Positions 9,636 to 18,809 are shown, counted from the stretch's first letter. The stretch is 64,000 nucleotides of DNA from Symbiodinium sp. CCMP2592 (GCA_905221615.1 CAJNDT010002913.1:440380-504379); one strand, 5' to 3'. The notes: a model not told the origin generated them from the sequence alone. Made by a program: numbers and translations.

Positions 9636-9956
9636 ATACATATATAGATGACAAATAAATACATGCACACATATGTTTTACATGTTTTTAATATACCTAT
9701 ACACCACAGTTTGAAGAAACAGGTAACACAACAAAGCTCAAGCCAAGTTGCCCTCCTCCAGGTCATCGGCCGCTCTAGGCCGGCGTGAGCTCGTGGCCGT
9801 GGTGGCCTTAGCTTGGAACTTTAGGATTTAAGTTTTTGTTCTTAGGCTTAGGGCTTAAGGTCTATAGGGTTACCTTGTTTGTTTTGAGGAGGGGTGGGTA
9901 GGGGTAGGTGGAGGGAGGGGTGGTGTAGATTTATTGCAAATGCCTCCCCCTTCTAG

Positions 9957-10226
9957 CCTCCACGCAGCAGGTCCAACGTGCACAAGACGACCAATGAGGG
10001 CCAGCCATCGGGGGGGTTTGGGGCTCCGGGGGGAGGAAGGACTGTCGTATCGAGGCACGAAAGCAGCAACACACGACATAGTGTCGTTTCGTCGAGAGGA
10101 AGCCTGCAGCTAGATGCTGTTTCCGGGAGGTGTTGTCCGTGTTTGAGGTTTGTTCGTGGCGTCAAAGCGTCCTGGACCGCGGGACCGAGGTTTGTTTGTG
10201 CAGTCAAAGCGTTCCAGCTGGTGAAG
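9957..10226 (+). CDS. Exon candidate of an unidentified gene (90 codons)
   Basis: The frame is open for exactly 90 codons between a pyrimidine-rich acceptor (GCCTCCCCCTTCTAG) and a consensus donor (GTGAAG/GTAGGTGG). These are the best paired splice signals I saw in the window. The product is Ser/Arg/Gly-rich and ends with a short internal duplication (RFVRGVKAS and RFVCAVKAF). It enters and leaves in phase 0, matching the next candidate exon at 10609. No domain is recognised; the first part looks disordered. A possible upstream exon follows CCCTCCTCCAG at 9762. Confidence 0.3.
10144..10222 (+). repeat. Imperfect tandem duplication
   Basis: GAGGTTTGTTCGTGGCGTCA followed by AAGCGTCCTGG recurs about 42 bases on as GAGGTTTGTTTGTGCAGTCA followed by AAGCGTTCCAG. 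It keeps the frame of the exon candidate around it. Confidence 0.75.
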
Positions 10227-10256
10227 GTAGGTGGTCAGCCCTACCCCACCCCTACG

Positions 10257-10355
10257 CTTAATGATATAATCCTGCAATACCCATAATAAGGAATATACCA
10301 TATAATTCCCATAGAATAGGATCCTAGAGGTAATGCAAGGTTTATATCATCAACA
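10257..10355. mobile_element. MITE-like element, family A copy 3
   Basis: Left end AATGATATAATCCTGCAATA, right end GGTTTATATCATCAACA, interior CCCATAATAAGGAATATACC. It is the reverse orientation of copy 1. It lies in the presumed intron between the exon candidates at 9957 and 10609. Confidence 0.85.
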
Positions 10356-10578
10356 GCATTTTTGTCAGTTTCTAACGGGAAACCTCAGACATGAATGGAT
10401 ACGCAAGCACTCGTACTACGTACTTCTCATGGAGAACCCTATACCCTAAACCGTCTTTGTTTGGGTGAGCTATGATAAAGACACTCTGTGCTCGAATTTT
10501 GGGCGGGGGGTAACAAAGACGGCTTGGGATCACCTCGGACCTGGGTAAGGGAAGCTTCTCATGGGATCTAGGTTATTT

Positions 10579-10602
10579 CGTGTGTGTGTGTGTGTATGTG
10601 TG
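10579..10602 (+). repeat. (GT)n tract before an exon candidate
   Basis: Short GT dinucleotide run leading into the candidate acceptor GTGACTCAG at 10608. Confidence 0.85.
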
Positions 10603-10608
10603 ACTCAG

Positions 10609-10851
10609 GATCTGCTAGGTGCTCTCAATGATTACGGCTCATATCACTCACTACCATCAACATTCAAGTCAGGAACCCCTGCCCCAAAACCACAAAAGGC
10701 TTTGTCAAAGAAGCCACCCGATCAAAACAACGCTAAGGGCCCAAGGCTGTATCCCCTCGCAGCCCGAGAGGCCATCGGCAGGAATAGCAAAGCTTGTCCT
10801 ACGCCCGACCCTTGCACCCACTCGATACAGAAAGAAGATGTGTGGAATTAG
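10609..10851 (+). CDS. Exon candidate, in phase with 9957-10226
   Basis: After GTGTGACTCAG the phase-0 frame encodes 80 codons, starting DLLGALNDYGSYHSLPSTFK, rich in Lys/Pro/Ser, to a TAG at 10849-10851. The same frame then stays open for a further 73 codons (10852-11070) to a TGA, so the TAG may be a nonsense change, or the real donor may lie before it (GAAGAT/GTGTGG, about 10840). No family recognised. Two other frames of the region are also long, so confidence stays low. Confidence 0.27.
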   Translation, partial: DLLGALNDYGSYHSLPSTFKSGTPAPKPQKALSKKPPDQNNAKGPRLYPLAAREAIGRNSKACPTPDPCTHSIQKEDVWN

Positions 10852-11047
10852 ACGTTCGATCCCATGTGCGGGTTCCCTGTGCCCAAGTATGGGTTCCATG
10901 TAATTACCGGTCCTTGCAAGAAGAGTGTCTCCTGCCCTTACGAATCATCGCCCTCATTCATGGGTGGGTGCATGGCCATGGGGGGGACGCCGTCCCTCCT
11001 GAAAGCCAAAAAGGCTCTGCATGTCCGGCGAAGATGTTCGGAAGTGA

Positions 11048-11287
11048 CTTTGGGTTTCGGCTTCACATGTTGATAGTTGTGAACAAGAAATTAATATTGC
11101 ATCAGATGCCTTCATTGATATTAATATTGCAATTAAAAATTTAAATAATTCAATAAAGCAACTTGATGATCAGTTACAAAAAATATATAAATTACAAGAA
11201 CAAAAACAATTAGAATTAAAAAACATGGAATCGGATATATTAGATTTATCAAGGACGTGGCAGCATGCTGGGGATTCGGAGTCATGA
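11048..11287 (+). CDS. Very AT-rich frame encoding a coiled-coil-like segment
   Basis: From about 11075 to 11255 the base composition jumps to roughly 80% A+T, and one frame stays open for 79 codons. It encodes a Gln/Lys/Leu/Asp/Asn-rich helix (IKNLNNSIKQLDDQLQKIYK) with hydrophobic residues at heptad-like spacing. There is no ATG until 11225, so it is a fragment or exon. Codon choice (AAT, AAA, TTA, ATT) is unlike every other frame in the window, which suggests an organelle, endosymbiont or transferred origin, or simply an AT-rich intron. An AG at 11252-11253 could end such an intron before another open frame (11254-11380). Confidence 0.3.
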   Translation, partial: LWVSASHVDSCEQEINIASDAFIDINIAIKNLNNSIKQLDDQLQKIYKLQEQKQLELKNMESDILDLSRTWQHAGDSES

Positions 11288-11380
11288 AAGGTACAACTAG
11301 ACAGGCTGTGAAAACGATCCCCTCGGCTGTTACCATAGTTTCGCTGATGAAGTTGTGTCTTGACGGTCTTAGGGGTTACT
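11254..11380 (+). CDS. Exon candidate before a family E element
   Basis: Starting after TTTATCAAG, a phase-0 frame of 42 codons plus one base ends exactly where GTAGGGGCC, the edge of a family E element, begins. The encoded segment includes AVKTIPSAVTIVSLMKLCLD. No family recognised. Confidence 0.15.
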
Positions 11381-11381
11381 G

Positions 11382-11480
11382 TAGGGGCCTTCATAACTAC
11401 CTATACTATTTTGGCGGGCTCCTTATTATACTTATAGTATAATATATCCCCAAGCCCTATTCTAATTATTCAGGCCCCTA
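11382..11480. mobile_element. MITE-like element, family E copy 4
   Basis: TA, then GGGGCCTTCATAACTACC, interior CCTTATTATACTTATAGTAT, then CTAATTATTCAGGCCCC and TA. With its flanking bases it starts GT and ends AG (11381-11486), so it could be spliced out as an intron. Confidence 0.9.
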
Positions 11481-11572
11481 TAGTAGGGTTTCGGGTTTAG
11501 GGTACCCAAACCGAGTTCCATATCCCCAAATCAGAAATTCTCCTAGGCGTCCTGTCCCTGGGGTGTCGTTTA

Positions 11573-11769
11573 GCACAGCCTTAATAATTAGAATGTGCTT
11601 TTGGGGCTCCTTTGAAGGGTTCTTTTAAAAGGGTCCTATAAGGGTTACTATAAGGCTTGTGTGATAAGGGGCTTTAAGAATTAGCAGACGGTTTTCGGGT
11701 GAACTATACTATAACCACAAGAAGGAAACCCCCCAAAATAGACTACGCAATTAGTTATAGTAGGCCCCT
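11573..11769. mobile_element. Family E copy 5 preceded by a second left half
   Basis: A left arm CCTTAATAATTAGAATGTGC (11579-11598) without partner is followed by a complete element (11666-11769) with arms AGGGGCTTTAAGAATTAGC and AATTAGTTATAGTAGGCCCC. Confidence 0.75.
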
Positions 11770-11776
11770 TTAGTAG

Positions 11777-12144
11777 AGTTCATGAGGGCCTTTCGGGGAG
11801 GATGACACTTCAGGCATTCGGATTTCAGGGCTTCCCGATTTCGGCCTTTTGGCTCAGCCCTGGTTTGTTGTGTGCATATAGGGGCCTTAATCGTTAGAAT
11901 AGGGGTTTGGGGCCCACTATACTATTTCTTAATGAGCAACCCCACAAAAATTATTTTGGTCATTAATTAACAAGGCCCCTACAGTAGGCTTAAAAAAGGC
12001 TGCTTATTTGGACTCATAGCCGACTTCGGATCTATCTATGGCTTAGGGGCGAGATCACGAACACCCCGGGACAATCTCCACAACCCCGGTGATGTTTCCA
12101 GGGGTTTATGTAGTGAACCAGGCCTTGAAGGTTTAAGGCCTTAA
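11777..12144 (+). CDS. Two-exon candidate around a family E element
   Basis: Exon 1 (11777-11866) follows CCCCTTTAGTAG and encodes VHEGLSGRMTLQAFGFQGF and a hydrophobic tail to a GT at 11867. Exon 2 (11988-12144) follows CCCCTACAGTAG and encodes LKKGCLFGLIADFGSIYGLG and an Arg/Asn/Pro-rich tail to TAA. The leftover bases TT + G give an in-phase join. The intervening sequence is essentially one family E element, whose right end supplies the AG. The product is Gly-rich and partly hydrophobic, with no family recognised. It could be the 3' part of the gene suggested at 9957-11380. Confidence 0.2.
11879..11981. mobile_element. MITE-like element, family E copy 6
   Basis: TA/GGGGCCTTAATCGTTAG at the left and AATTAACAAGGCCCC/TA at the right; interior CCCACTATACTATTTCTTAA. 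Confidence 0.9.
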
Positions 12145-12287
12145 ACCTGAACCCTAAAGGTCCAAAGGACCCAAGAATTAGGTACTCGGGCTTAGGCTAG
12201 TAGATATGTAGGCTACCTTTTTGGACTGTATATTATGCTTGGACCCTTTTCGGGAAAAGCCTTAAACCCTAAACCCTACTTCTAGGA

Positions 12288-12440
12288 TCTTTCCTACGGC
12301 GAGCTCTGGAAAGCTACATAAGTTGATTCGGATCTTGAGCTGCATGGCTAGGGGGGCGGAGGGCATGATGTTTAGGCTAAGGCCTCGGGTGCTTCATCAT
12401 AGAATTCGGGAAAATGGGGTAGCCAGGAAGTCTGCTGTAA
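12288..12440 (+). CDS. Exon candidate, unidentified protein
   Basis: A CCCTAAACCCTACTTCTAG acceptor is followed by a frame of about 50 codons (SSGKLHKLIRILSCMARGAE) to a strong donor, TCTGCT/GTAAGG. The downstream sequence is TTTAGGG-like and the upstream sequence CCCTAAA-like. No family recognised. Confidence 0.18.
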
Positions 12441-12730
12441 GGTTTAGGGTGTAGAGGTATCCTCTGTCGTGCACATGTTCGCGACGTCTGCGGCCATTAG
12501 TATTAGAACCCCTACAGCCTTGAGAACGCCTAAGACTTATATGCAAACACCTTCATGAAGATTTTGCATCTATCTTGGATCCACAATCGCGATCGAGGCA
12601 GGCCTAGCTAATGAAGGCAACAGCCATACATCCAATAAGGGTTTTTGAGGATTTCGGGCCGAAGTGGACATCTGACCCGTAGTTTGAAGTTCCCAAAAGC
12701 TTGAGGACCCGTCAGTTAAGAACATACCCA

Positions 12731-12849
12731 TACAGTAGAAGCCAGAAAGTCGGAACATGGCTTCAGGAGGGTTAGTGCGAGGATCCCTTATACTTTACCT
12801 CAAGGGCATGAGGATAATGACGTTCCAACTTTCTGGCTTCTACTGTAAG
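12731..12849. mobile_element. MITE-like element, family G copy 2
   Basis: TA/CAGTAGAAGCCAGAAAGTC at the left and CAACTTTCTGGCTTCTACTG/TA at the right. TA on both sides supports a mariner-type insertion. Confidence 0.9.
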
Positions 12850-13139
12850 GCCTTTTAGCCTTCCATCATAATTCGGGGGACCCATAATGTAACATTTAAG
12901 GTCTTCAGCTTACCCGAGGGTGTCGGTGTCTGCGGGTTGTCCTGCTGCCTGACTTCGGAGCTTAGGACTTTGGAGTTCAATGTTTGGGGGATTAGGACTC
13001 TAGGGATTTGAAGCAATGGAATGGAATGAAACCTGTATGGTAAAGTTGGAGACTTCTTGTGAGAGGAATGAATAAAGAGAGCGATGATCATGCACATCGC
13101 AGTGCTCCTCTTCCTGGTGCCCATGAATATGAGACGGTG

Positions 13140-13215
13140 ACGGCGACGACGATTATGATCATGATGATGGCATTGGTTGTGACGATGATGATGACGACGG
13201 TGATGATGATGGGAA
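13140..13215 (+). repeat. Degenerate (GAT)/(GAC) triplet tract
   Basis: GATGATGATGACGACGGTGA-type words for about 75 bases inside open frames on both strands. Confidence 0.7.
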
Positions 13216-13324
13216 ATGTCATGCAGATGAACAATACTGATGACAGTAGCAATAGAGAGAAAGAAACATCTTCAAAAGCCATGATAGCAACCACAGTATA
13301 GTAAGAACGGTCATCGTTCGGCAG

Positions 13325-13361
13325 CAACTTTCGATCGGTACCATTTCCTTCGGGGAAAGGG
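13325..13361 (+). CDS. Short exon candidate (12 codons)
   Basis: CATCGTTCGGCAG acceptor, frame QLSIGTISFGER, and a consensus donor GGG/GTAAGTGA. Both splice sites are good, but it is very short. Confidence 0.12.
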
Positions 13362-13604
13362 GTAAGTGAATGTGCGAGGCTTTAGTTGACCCTGAACCCG
13401 GAATTTTAGGCCACGAGGCTGAAAAGGTACACAAGTTGTTAGACTCTCGGAGTTTCGGGCCTTATGCAAGTGCACTCGGGACTTCTAACCCTACCATTTG
13501 GATCCTAAACTCCTGAAACCGCTCAAACTCTTCAGGCCCGAGGCCCAAGCGCCTAAACCGTATACCCACACCCTAAACTCTTATATAACCCCTACTAACG
13601 TCCC

Positions 13605-14231
13605 CAGAGATAGACCCGCCACTTCCTCGTGCTTTGCACCGGCACGCGGTTGGCACTCCAACAGCCGAGCAACGCGCCTCGGCGGCTGAGTCTTGTTCGG
13701 TGTACAGGAATCGTCTCCCTAAGATGCAGAGATTGGTTTAAGTTTTGACAAGACTTCCAAAGCTTCTTGCACTTCGGGATCGCGTAAGGTCCACAGGGCT
13801 CGTAACCGCGCTTCCGTCAGCAAAGCAGCCAGCGATCGTTACTTTCGTGAGCAGACAAGTACAGTACAGCGGCTCCAAACCAACGACTATTGTTTCAAGA
13901 CTTCCGGGGTACTGCGTAATACGCCCTGACTCTGGAAGCCGCTTATCCATATAACCCATATGCTACGATGCTGCCCGCGTATAGCCACAATATACCAACC
14001 CACCGCAGGTTCGGTGCTTTTGGACCTGATAGCCTCGCGTGCCCAAAACCCAGAGAGGACGGCAAATCAAATGGGAGTCACTGTCAGGGTTACTTGCTAC
14101 CAGTACAAGGGAGATTTACGAAAGCAGTTACGACAAGGTTTCTATCAGGGTTGCGGATATGTATAACTGCATGCTTTCAGTTGTGGGTTTCGTCGTTCAG
14201 TCAACTTTCACCCGAAGGCTTGTAGATGTAA
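13605..14231. other. Unique, repeat-free stretch with many open frames
   Basis: No telomere-like or MITE-like words. Following CCCCAGAG at about 13610 a plus frame runs 43 codons (IDPPLPRALHRHAVG) to TAA, then the same frame is open again for 70 codons to about 13954. Frames of 68, 85 and 102 codons overlap from 13960 to 14347. A 73-codon minus frame (13738-13959) faces them. This looks like genic DNA, but neither strand nor frame can be fixed. Confidence 0.25.
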
Positions 14232-14235
14232 ACTG

Positions 14236-14334
14236 TGGGAAGTTGTCAAATTGTGGTCCCCTTTTGGGTAATCGTAGGGTGCCTTTCTTTATCAGGGACC
14301 CAAAAAGGAACCATTATTTTGACAACCACCCATG
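14236..14334. mobile_element. MITE-like element, family D copy 3
   Basis: GGGAAGTTGTCAAATTGTGG at the left and ACCATTATTTTGACAACCAC at the right. Confidence 0.85.
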
Positions 14335-14344
14335 TATAGATAGA

Positions 14345-14371
14345 TAGACAAACACACACACACACACACAG
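14345..14371 (+). repeat. (CA)n microsatellite
   Basis: About ten CA units next to the right end of the family D element. Confidence 0.9.
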
Positions 14372-15612
14372 AGGCCCGGAGAGTTCGGACCTAAGGGTCG
14401 CCCATGGCGTCAGCATGCTTGCATCTAGGAGTGCCGGGGGCACCCGGGGACACCAGGGACGGGGAGACAGGGGAGTAGAAAGGTGGTCGCCGGAACTAAG
14501 GAGCTACGCCACCAACCCGGAAAGTAGACGGTTTAGGTTGTAGGGTTGGTGCAAACACGTTCGAGGCTTCGCAACCTCCTGGGGGAGTTGTTGCTATATC
14601 CCCACGAACTCGCGCAGGGCCTGCTTACGTATGCATAAACACCGGCTTCTTTGCACTAAACTACAAACCAGAATCGTCAACCTCAAATTCCTACATCGTG
14701 AAGCCCACTACCTCAAAGCTACAATCCGACCCCAAACCCAACCAGAAGTCTGAAAACCCAAAAAACAAGGCTCTGAGCCCCAAACCCCCCGAAATCAATC
14801 TAAGGGCTGCTGAAATGGGATTCGACAGAGTGCTTCGGTTTCGTGGGTTTTAGATTTTGAAATTCATTTCGCTTTATGGACAATCCGGGTTTATGATGCC
14901 TAACTAGTGCCTAGAGACATGCCGGGAAGGGCGTTTTACAAATAAGACTCCTTGCTTGCAGGTCCTTGTAACAGGATACGAACCAGACCCTGGATTCATG
15001 GAGCTTTTGGAGTACCCCACTGAAGCAACGACAGAACCCTGAAACAAGCAACTACCATCCGTCAAACATAACTCATGAGCACAACCTTTAGGCCAGGCGT
15101 CGAGAACTCAACGCTTAACCCCACACCTTAAAGCAAAAGCCTTCAAGATTTCTCAACCCCTACACCCTAAACGGCTAAAACCCTCCCTAAACTGCAAACT
15201 CTAATCTCTAAACGCAAACGACTCGGTGTCGGGCACATGGGAGCTGACGAAATCCTGCATTTAATTTGGGTTCGGCGCTCTTTGCATATGCATGGTCTTA
15301 AAATATGCACATGCATGTGTATGATCGAAACACCTTCTTATTGTTCTACTTCCTCGGAAGACGTAGGATGTGCGGAAATCCATACCCTGAAGACACGCAT
15401 ACTCTTGATATGTGAATGAAGACACACAGCAGAATGAAATTGAATATACGCTCCGGCGGAAGATGTCTGATGAAGGATACAAACCATGTCGCAGCCAGTT
15501 GTGATAGCCATTAAGCCCTGATGCAACCTTCTTTAAGGTGATGGTGTTCGTTACGAACTCTCCATGGGGCCAGGCCGCTGTCGCTGTCAGGGTTGGGGGT
15601 TTTTACGTAACG

Positions 15613-15722
15613 TAGGGGCCTTAACCATTAGAATGTGGTTTGGGGTATATTTATCAAAAATATACCTATAATAAGGAACCCCCCAAAATAGTATGGGTCG
15701 TTGTAATTATTTAGGTCCCCAT
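15613..15722. mobile_element. MITE-like element, family E copy 7
   Basis: TA/GGGGCCTTAACCATTAG and TTGTAATTATTTAGGTCCCC; interior CCTATAATAAGGAACCCCCC. The 7-mer TACGTAA lies just outside both ends (15604-15610 and 15725-15731). Confidence 0.9.
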
Positions 15723-15790
15723 AGTACGTAAGGTTTGGCTTCCGGGTCCGAAGTTGGTGGGTTTCGCGTTTTGGGGGGGCTCTTCTGCTA

Positions 15791-15896
15791 TACTGAACTT
15801 AGAACCCTAGCAACAATTATGATTTTAGCTGCTTCTTAGGGATTATAATAACCAAACATAAAAAATATTTCTAAGTACCCCTAACTTTCTGTTGCT
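15791..15896 (+). repeat. Dispersed repeat J, copy 1
   Basis: About 100 bases, starting TACTGAACTTAGAACCCTAG and ending TTTCTAAGTACCCCTAA, recur at 30201-30298 in the same orientation with few changes. No terminal inverted repeat. Confidence 0.9.
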
Positions 15897-15959
15897 CATA
15901 GGGGAGGGTCGGAGCTCGAGGCGAAGGTCCCAAGTCGCAGAAAATTAGGAACTCGGGCT

Positions 15960-16077
15960 TCGGGGTTTCAGGCTTAAGGTTTAGGGTTTAGGGTTTAAGG
16001 TTTATGGTTTAGGGTTTAAGGTTTAGGGTTTAGGGTTTAAGGTTTAGGGTTTAGGAGCTTTGGTTTTAAGGTGAACT
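15960..16077. repeat. TTTAGGG/TTTAAGG telomere-like block
   Basis: Alternating GGTTTAGGG and GGTTTAAGG units, about fifteen in all. Confidence 0.9.
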
Positions 16078-16175
16078 TGGGTTTAGAGGATGGCAACAGT
16101 GTAGGTTACTGGTTTGCGAGGAAGTTTACGATTCTTCAGTACTTGGACTCTTTGGGCCAGAGTTAGAGCCCGACC

Positions 16176-16288
16176 TACTTGGAGGTTCATGGGTAGTTAT
16201 AAGTGGGGTTATGAGTTCTGTAACCATATGTATAACCCCAATTAAGGGACTTATACCCCCACTTGTAACTACCCATGAACCTCCAAGG
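16176..16288. mobile_element. MITE-like element, family B copy 2
   Basis: TACTTGGAGGTTCATGGGTA at the left and its complement to CCTCCAAGG at the right; interior GTTATGAG/GGGACTTATA. Confidence 0.9.
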
Positions 16289-16366
16289 AGTTTCAGATGA
16301 TAACAAGCCCTACGTAATCAAACGCTTGAATACCAGAACTCTTATTCTCAGGGAGACCACCTAATG

Positions 16367-16452
16367 TAGGGGCCGTCATAGTTTAGGTTCCTGATTAGAA
16401 TCATAGTATAATACGCAACCCCAAACCCTACTCTGATTATTAAGGCTCTTAT
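16367..16452. mobile_element. MITE-like element, family E copy 8, left part reduced
   Basis: TA/GGGGCCGTCATAG at the left, ATACGCAACCCC in the interior and CTGATTATTAAGGCTCTTAT at the right. Confidence 0.7.
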
Positions 16453-16510
16453 ACTAACTTGGGCTTTGCGTAGAAGCACTAAGCACCATCTTCACGCTCG
16501 AACCCCACAC

Positions 16511-16566
16511 CAAAACCCTAAACCCTAAACCCTAAACCCTAAACCCTAAACCCTAAACCCTAAACC
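16511..16566 (+). repeat. Perfect CCCTAAA tract
   Basis: Eight consecutive exact CCCTAAA units. It faces away from the TTTAGGG tract starting at 16654. Confidence 0.95.
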
Positions 16567-16653
16567 GTCGCTCGACCTTCAAAGGCGCAAGTCAGGGCGC
16601 ACTACGAGCTGCAAGAAGTTGCAGAAGTCGCTCGGCTCTGGCCTTTCTTAGGC
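16567..16653. other. Unique GC-rich core between divergent telomere-like tracts
   Basis: 87 bases. After TTCAAAG (16584) a plus frame is open with an amphipathic segment (AQVRAHYELQEVAEVARLWP). A minus frame is also partly open. It may be a small exon. Confidence 0.25.
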
Positions 16654-16797
16654 TTTGGGGTTTGGGGTTTAAAATGTTTAGGGTTTAGGGTTTAGGGTTT
16701 AGGGTTTAGGGTTTGGGGTTTAGGGTTTAGGGTTTAGGGTTTAGGGGTTTAGGGTTTAGGGGTTTAAAATGTTTAGGGTATAGGGTTTAGGGTACCC
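16654..16797 (+). repeat. TTTAGGG tract
   Basis: About eighteen TTTAGGG units with a few TTTGGGG and TTTAGGGG variants. The words TTTAAAATG occur twice inside it (near 16669 and 16766). Confidence 0.95.
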
Positions 16798-16941
16798 TTG
16801 GGTACTTGTTTCTGGCAGATTTGTCCCTCATCGGCGCAGATGACTTGGTCGGTCTGGAAGCTGTGCCATGCAACCCTCGAAATCTCGAAATATAACATAT
16901 ATTTTTTCACCTATAAGGTATAATGTATAACACTATATGAG

Positions 16942-17178
16942 TTGTATTTAGAAATTCTTCACACTAAACCCTTAGTCCGAAGGCCTACACCAGGGGGTGT
17001 TCCATGGCCCAAGAACCCTCCACGTCCTTCAGCATTAAAGCTGAAACCTGCTCCGGCCCACGAAAGATCAGTAGAGTTCCGCTGTTTAGTCAACTTGTGC
17101 CAGTATGATAGGATCCGAACTGTACGACAACTTCATCCCAGAAAAGGTGATACTATTCAGGGTCCAGGGGATGCATAG
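16942..17178 (+). other. Open frame in unique sequence, uncertain
   Basis: A 78-codon plus frame, Pro/Lys/Arg-rich (PSALKLKPAPAHERSVEFR). A minus frame of about 59 codons overlaps. Neither has supporting context. Confidence 0.15.
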
Positions 17179-17180
17179 GA

Positions 17181-17208
17181 TGGAAGGAGGAGGAGGAGGA
17201 GGAGGAGG
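17181..17208 (+). repeat. (GGA)n microsatellite
   Basis: About eight GGA units. Confidence 0.9.
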
Positions 17209-17763
17209 TCTGCATTCCTAGATAATAGATGTTGAGACTCATTGATAAACTACATTCTGAACCCTGAAACCCCAAACCCTGAATCCCATATTTAGTCACA
17301 TAGTAGCTGGAGCTATTATCAAGTAACCATACTACAAGGCCACGCCACGAAGTTCATTTCCCCCAGTGTCTCTTTGGTAAGGGCACCCTCGAGCAGCTAT
17401 CAAAAAGAGAACTCCCAAAAACAAATCTGAAAAGGGTACTGAGTATTGGAGAAACCCTAAGCGCTAAGTTTCAACCCTTAACTCTGCGATATTCGGGTCT
17501 GCAAACCCCAGCTTGGAAAGCTTCCGTCCGATATTTCTTCGATTCAGCCTGTCGTGATCCCACCTGCGAACCCTGATTTTTCAAGGGTTCGGGTTTAGGG
17601 TTAAGGCCCTTAGGGTCTTTGAACCTCACCCGAAACAAAAACTTGACGCTAGAATCCTTCCAAGCGCATGTAACTGTCGTGGTTTCATCTGTTGAGTTTG
17701 CCTTCGCACTTCTTCAGAGCTTTATGCACACGATGTTCCTTCACCCTGTGATTCACAAATTCT

Positions 17764-17788
17764 GTGTATATATACACACATTTATACG

Positions 17789-17819
<31 letters not shown>

Positions 17820-17925
17820 AATATTTATGTATGTTGATACGTACATCAATACATACATACATACATCAGCGCACACACATACATACGTACATACATACAT
17901 ACATACATGCATCCATGCATGCATA
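17764..17925. repeat. (TA)n then (CATA)n microsatellites
   Basis: (TA)n near 17792-17814, then CATACATA words from about 17850. Confidence 0.9.
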
Positions 17926-18160
17926 CATACGTTCGCTTGGACCCTAAATATGCGCTTGCAAAATGTGCTGCTGTGCTTCTGTCCAAAGTGCAAAGAAAGG
18001 CCTCAAAGGTTCGCAACTGGAAACACGTGGCTCAAAACGGTTCTGCGAAAACAACCGGTAGGACTGCAGCGAACACAGGAGCGCGCAACCGATAAAAGGG
18101 CACGATGCAGGTCAGGAAGGTCCGGCCAGCTACGGTTTAGGGTTTAGGGTTTCGTATGAC

Positions 18161-18284
18161 TACTTGGAGGTTCATGAGTAGTTATAAGTAGGGTTGTAAG
18201 TCCCCGAATAAGGGTTATAATGGTTATAAGTATAGTTACCTTACTTATAAACCCGGCTTATGTCTACCCATGAACCTCCAAGTA
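18161..18284. mobile_element. MITE-like element, family B copy 3
   Basis: TA/CTTGGAGGTTCATGAGTAG and GTCTACCCATGAACCTCCAAG/TA, with GTTATAAG words in the interior. A short TTTAGGG tract lies immediately upstream (18134-18152). Confidence 0.9.
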
Positions 18285-18425
18285 TGTGAAAGCATACTAT
18301 AAGCAACACAGTAGACTGTGCCAACACAAAATCTCCATAGTTGAATCCCCAAGTTCCAGCATTGACTCCTTCAGCCCAAAACACTGACAACACCCTTAAC
18401 ATCCCAAAACCCCCCAACAGGACGC

Positions 18426-18659
18426 TTACTCGCCACAACAAGACACCCTTAATTGAGCGTGCTCCTGTGATGTTGACATCCGAAGTGACGCTCTGGCCAC
18501 TCGGCTCTTACCGGATCTGACCGAAGGCATCAGATTCTCTGAGTACCCTGGGGAATTCATCCTCCGCATGCCCAGAACTTCCCAAGACTCTTCGGCTAGA
18601 CCGGTTTCGTTTGGAGACAAACGGCGCGATTCGCTGACGGTTGTTGAGCGTGTGGTCAC
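18426..18659 (-). other. Open frame in unique sequence, uncertain
   Basis: A 77-codon minus frame, Ser/Arg/Glu-rich (SESRRLSPNETGLAEESWEV), in repeat-free DNA. No splice or start support beyond an ATG at 18659. Confidence 0.15.
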
Positions 18660-18809
18660 GGTCCAATTAACAGATCACAATATAAGTAGACAGATCAATG
18701 CGATCATACGTGACATACAAGTGCAGTGAACGAGAGCACGAACGAACGACGGTACAAACTAGGTCACACGCGCGTGAGGCGCCCTGTTACGTTGCAGGGT
18801 CTGAATGTG

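Noticed and set aside
9738..9806. Minus-strand terminal exon (ATTATSSRRPRAADDLEEGN)
   Set aside because: The plus strand offers a stronger acceptor (CCCTCCTCCAG) in the same place, next to other plus-strand exon candidates.
9870..10207. Minus-strand frames opposite the exon candidate at 9957
   Set aside because: The plus strand has the better paired splice signals; the minus frames lack them. Not excluded completely.
11825..11870. Possible trans-splicing leader (TTTTGGCTCAG)
   Set aside because: Only the short TTTTGGCTCA string matches a dinoflagellate leader; the rest of the leader and a following donor are absent.
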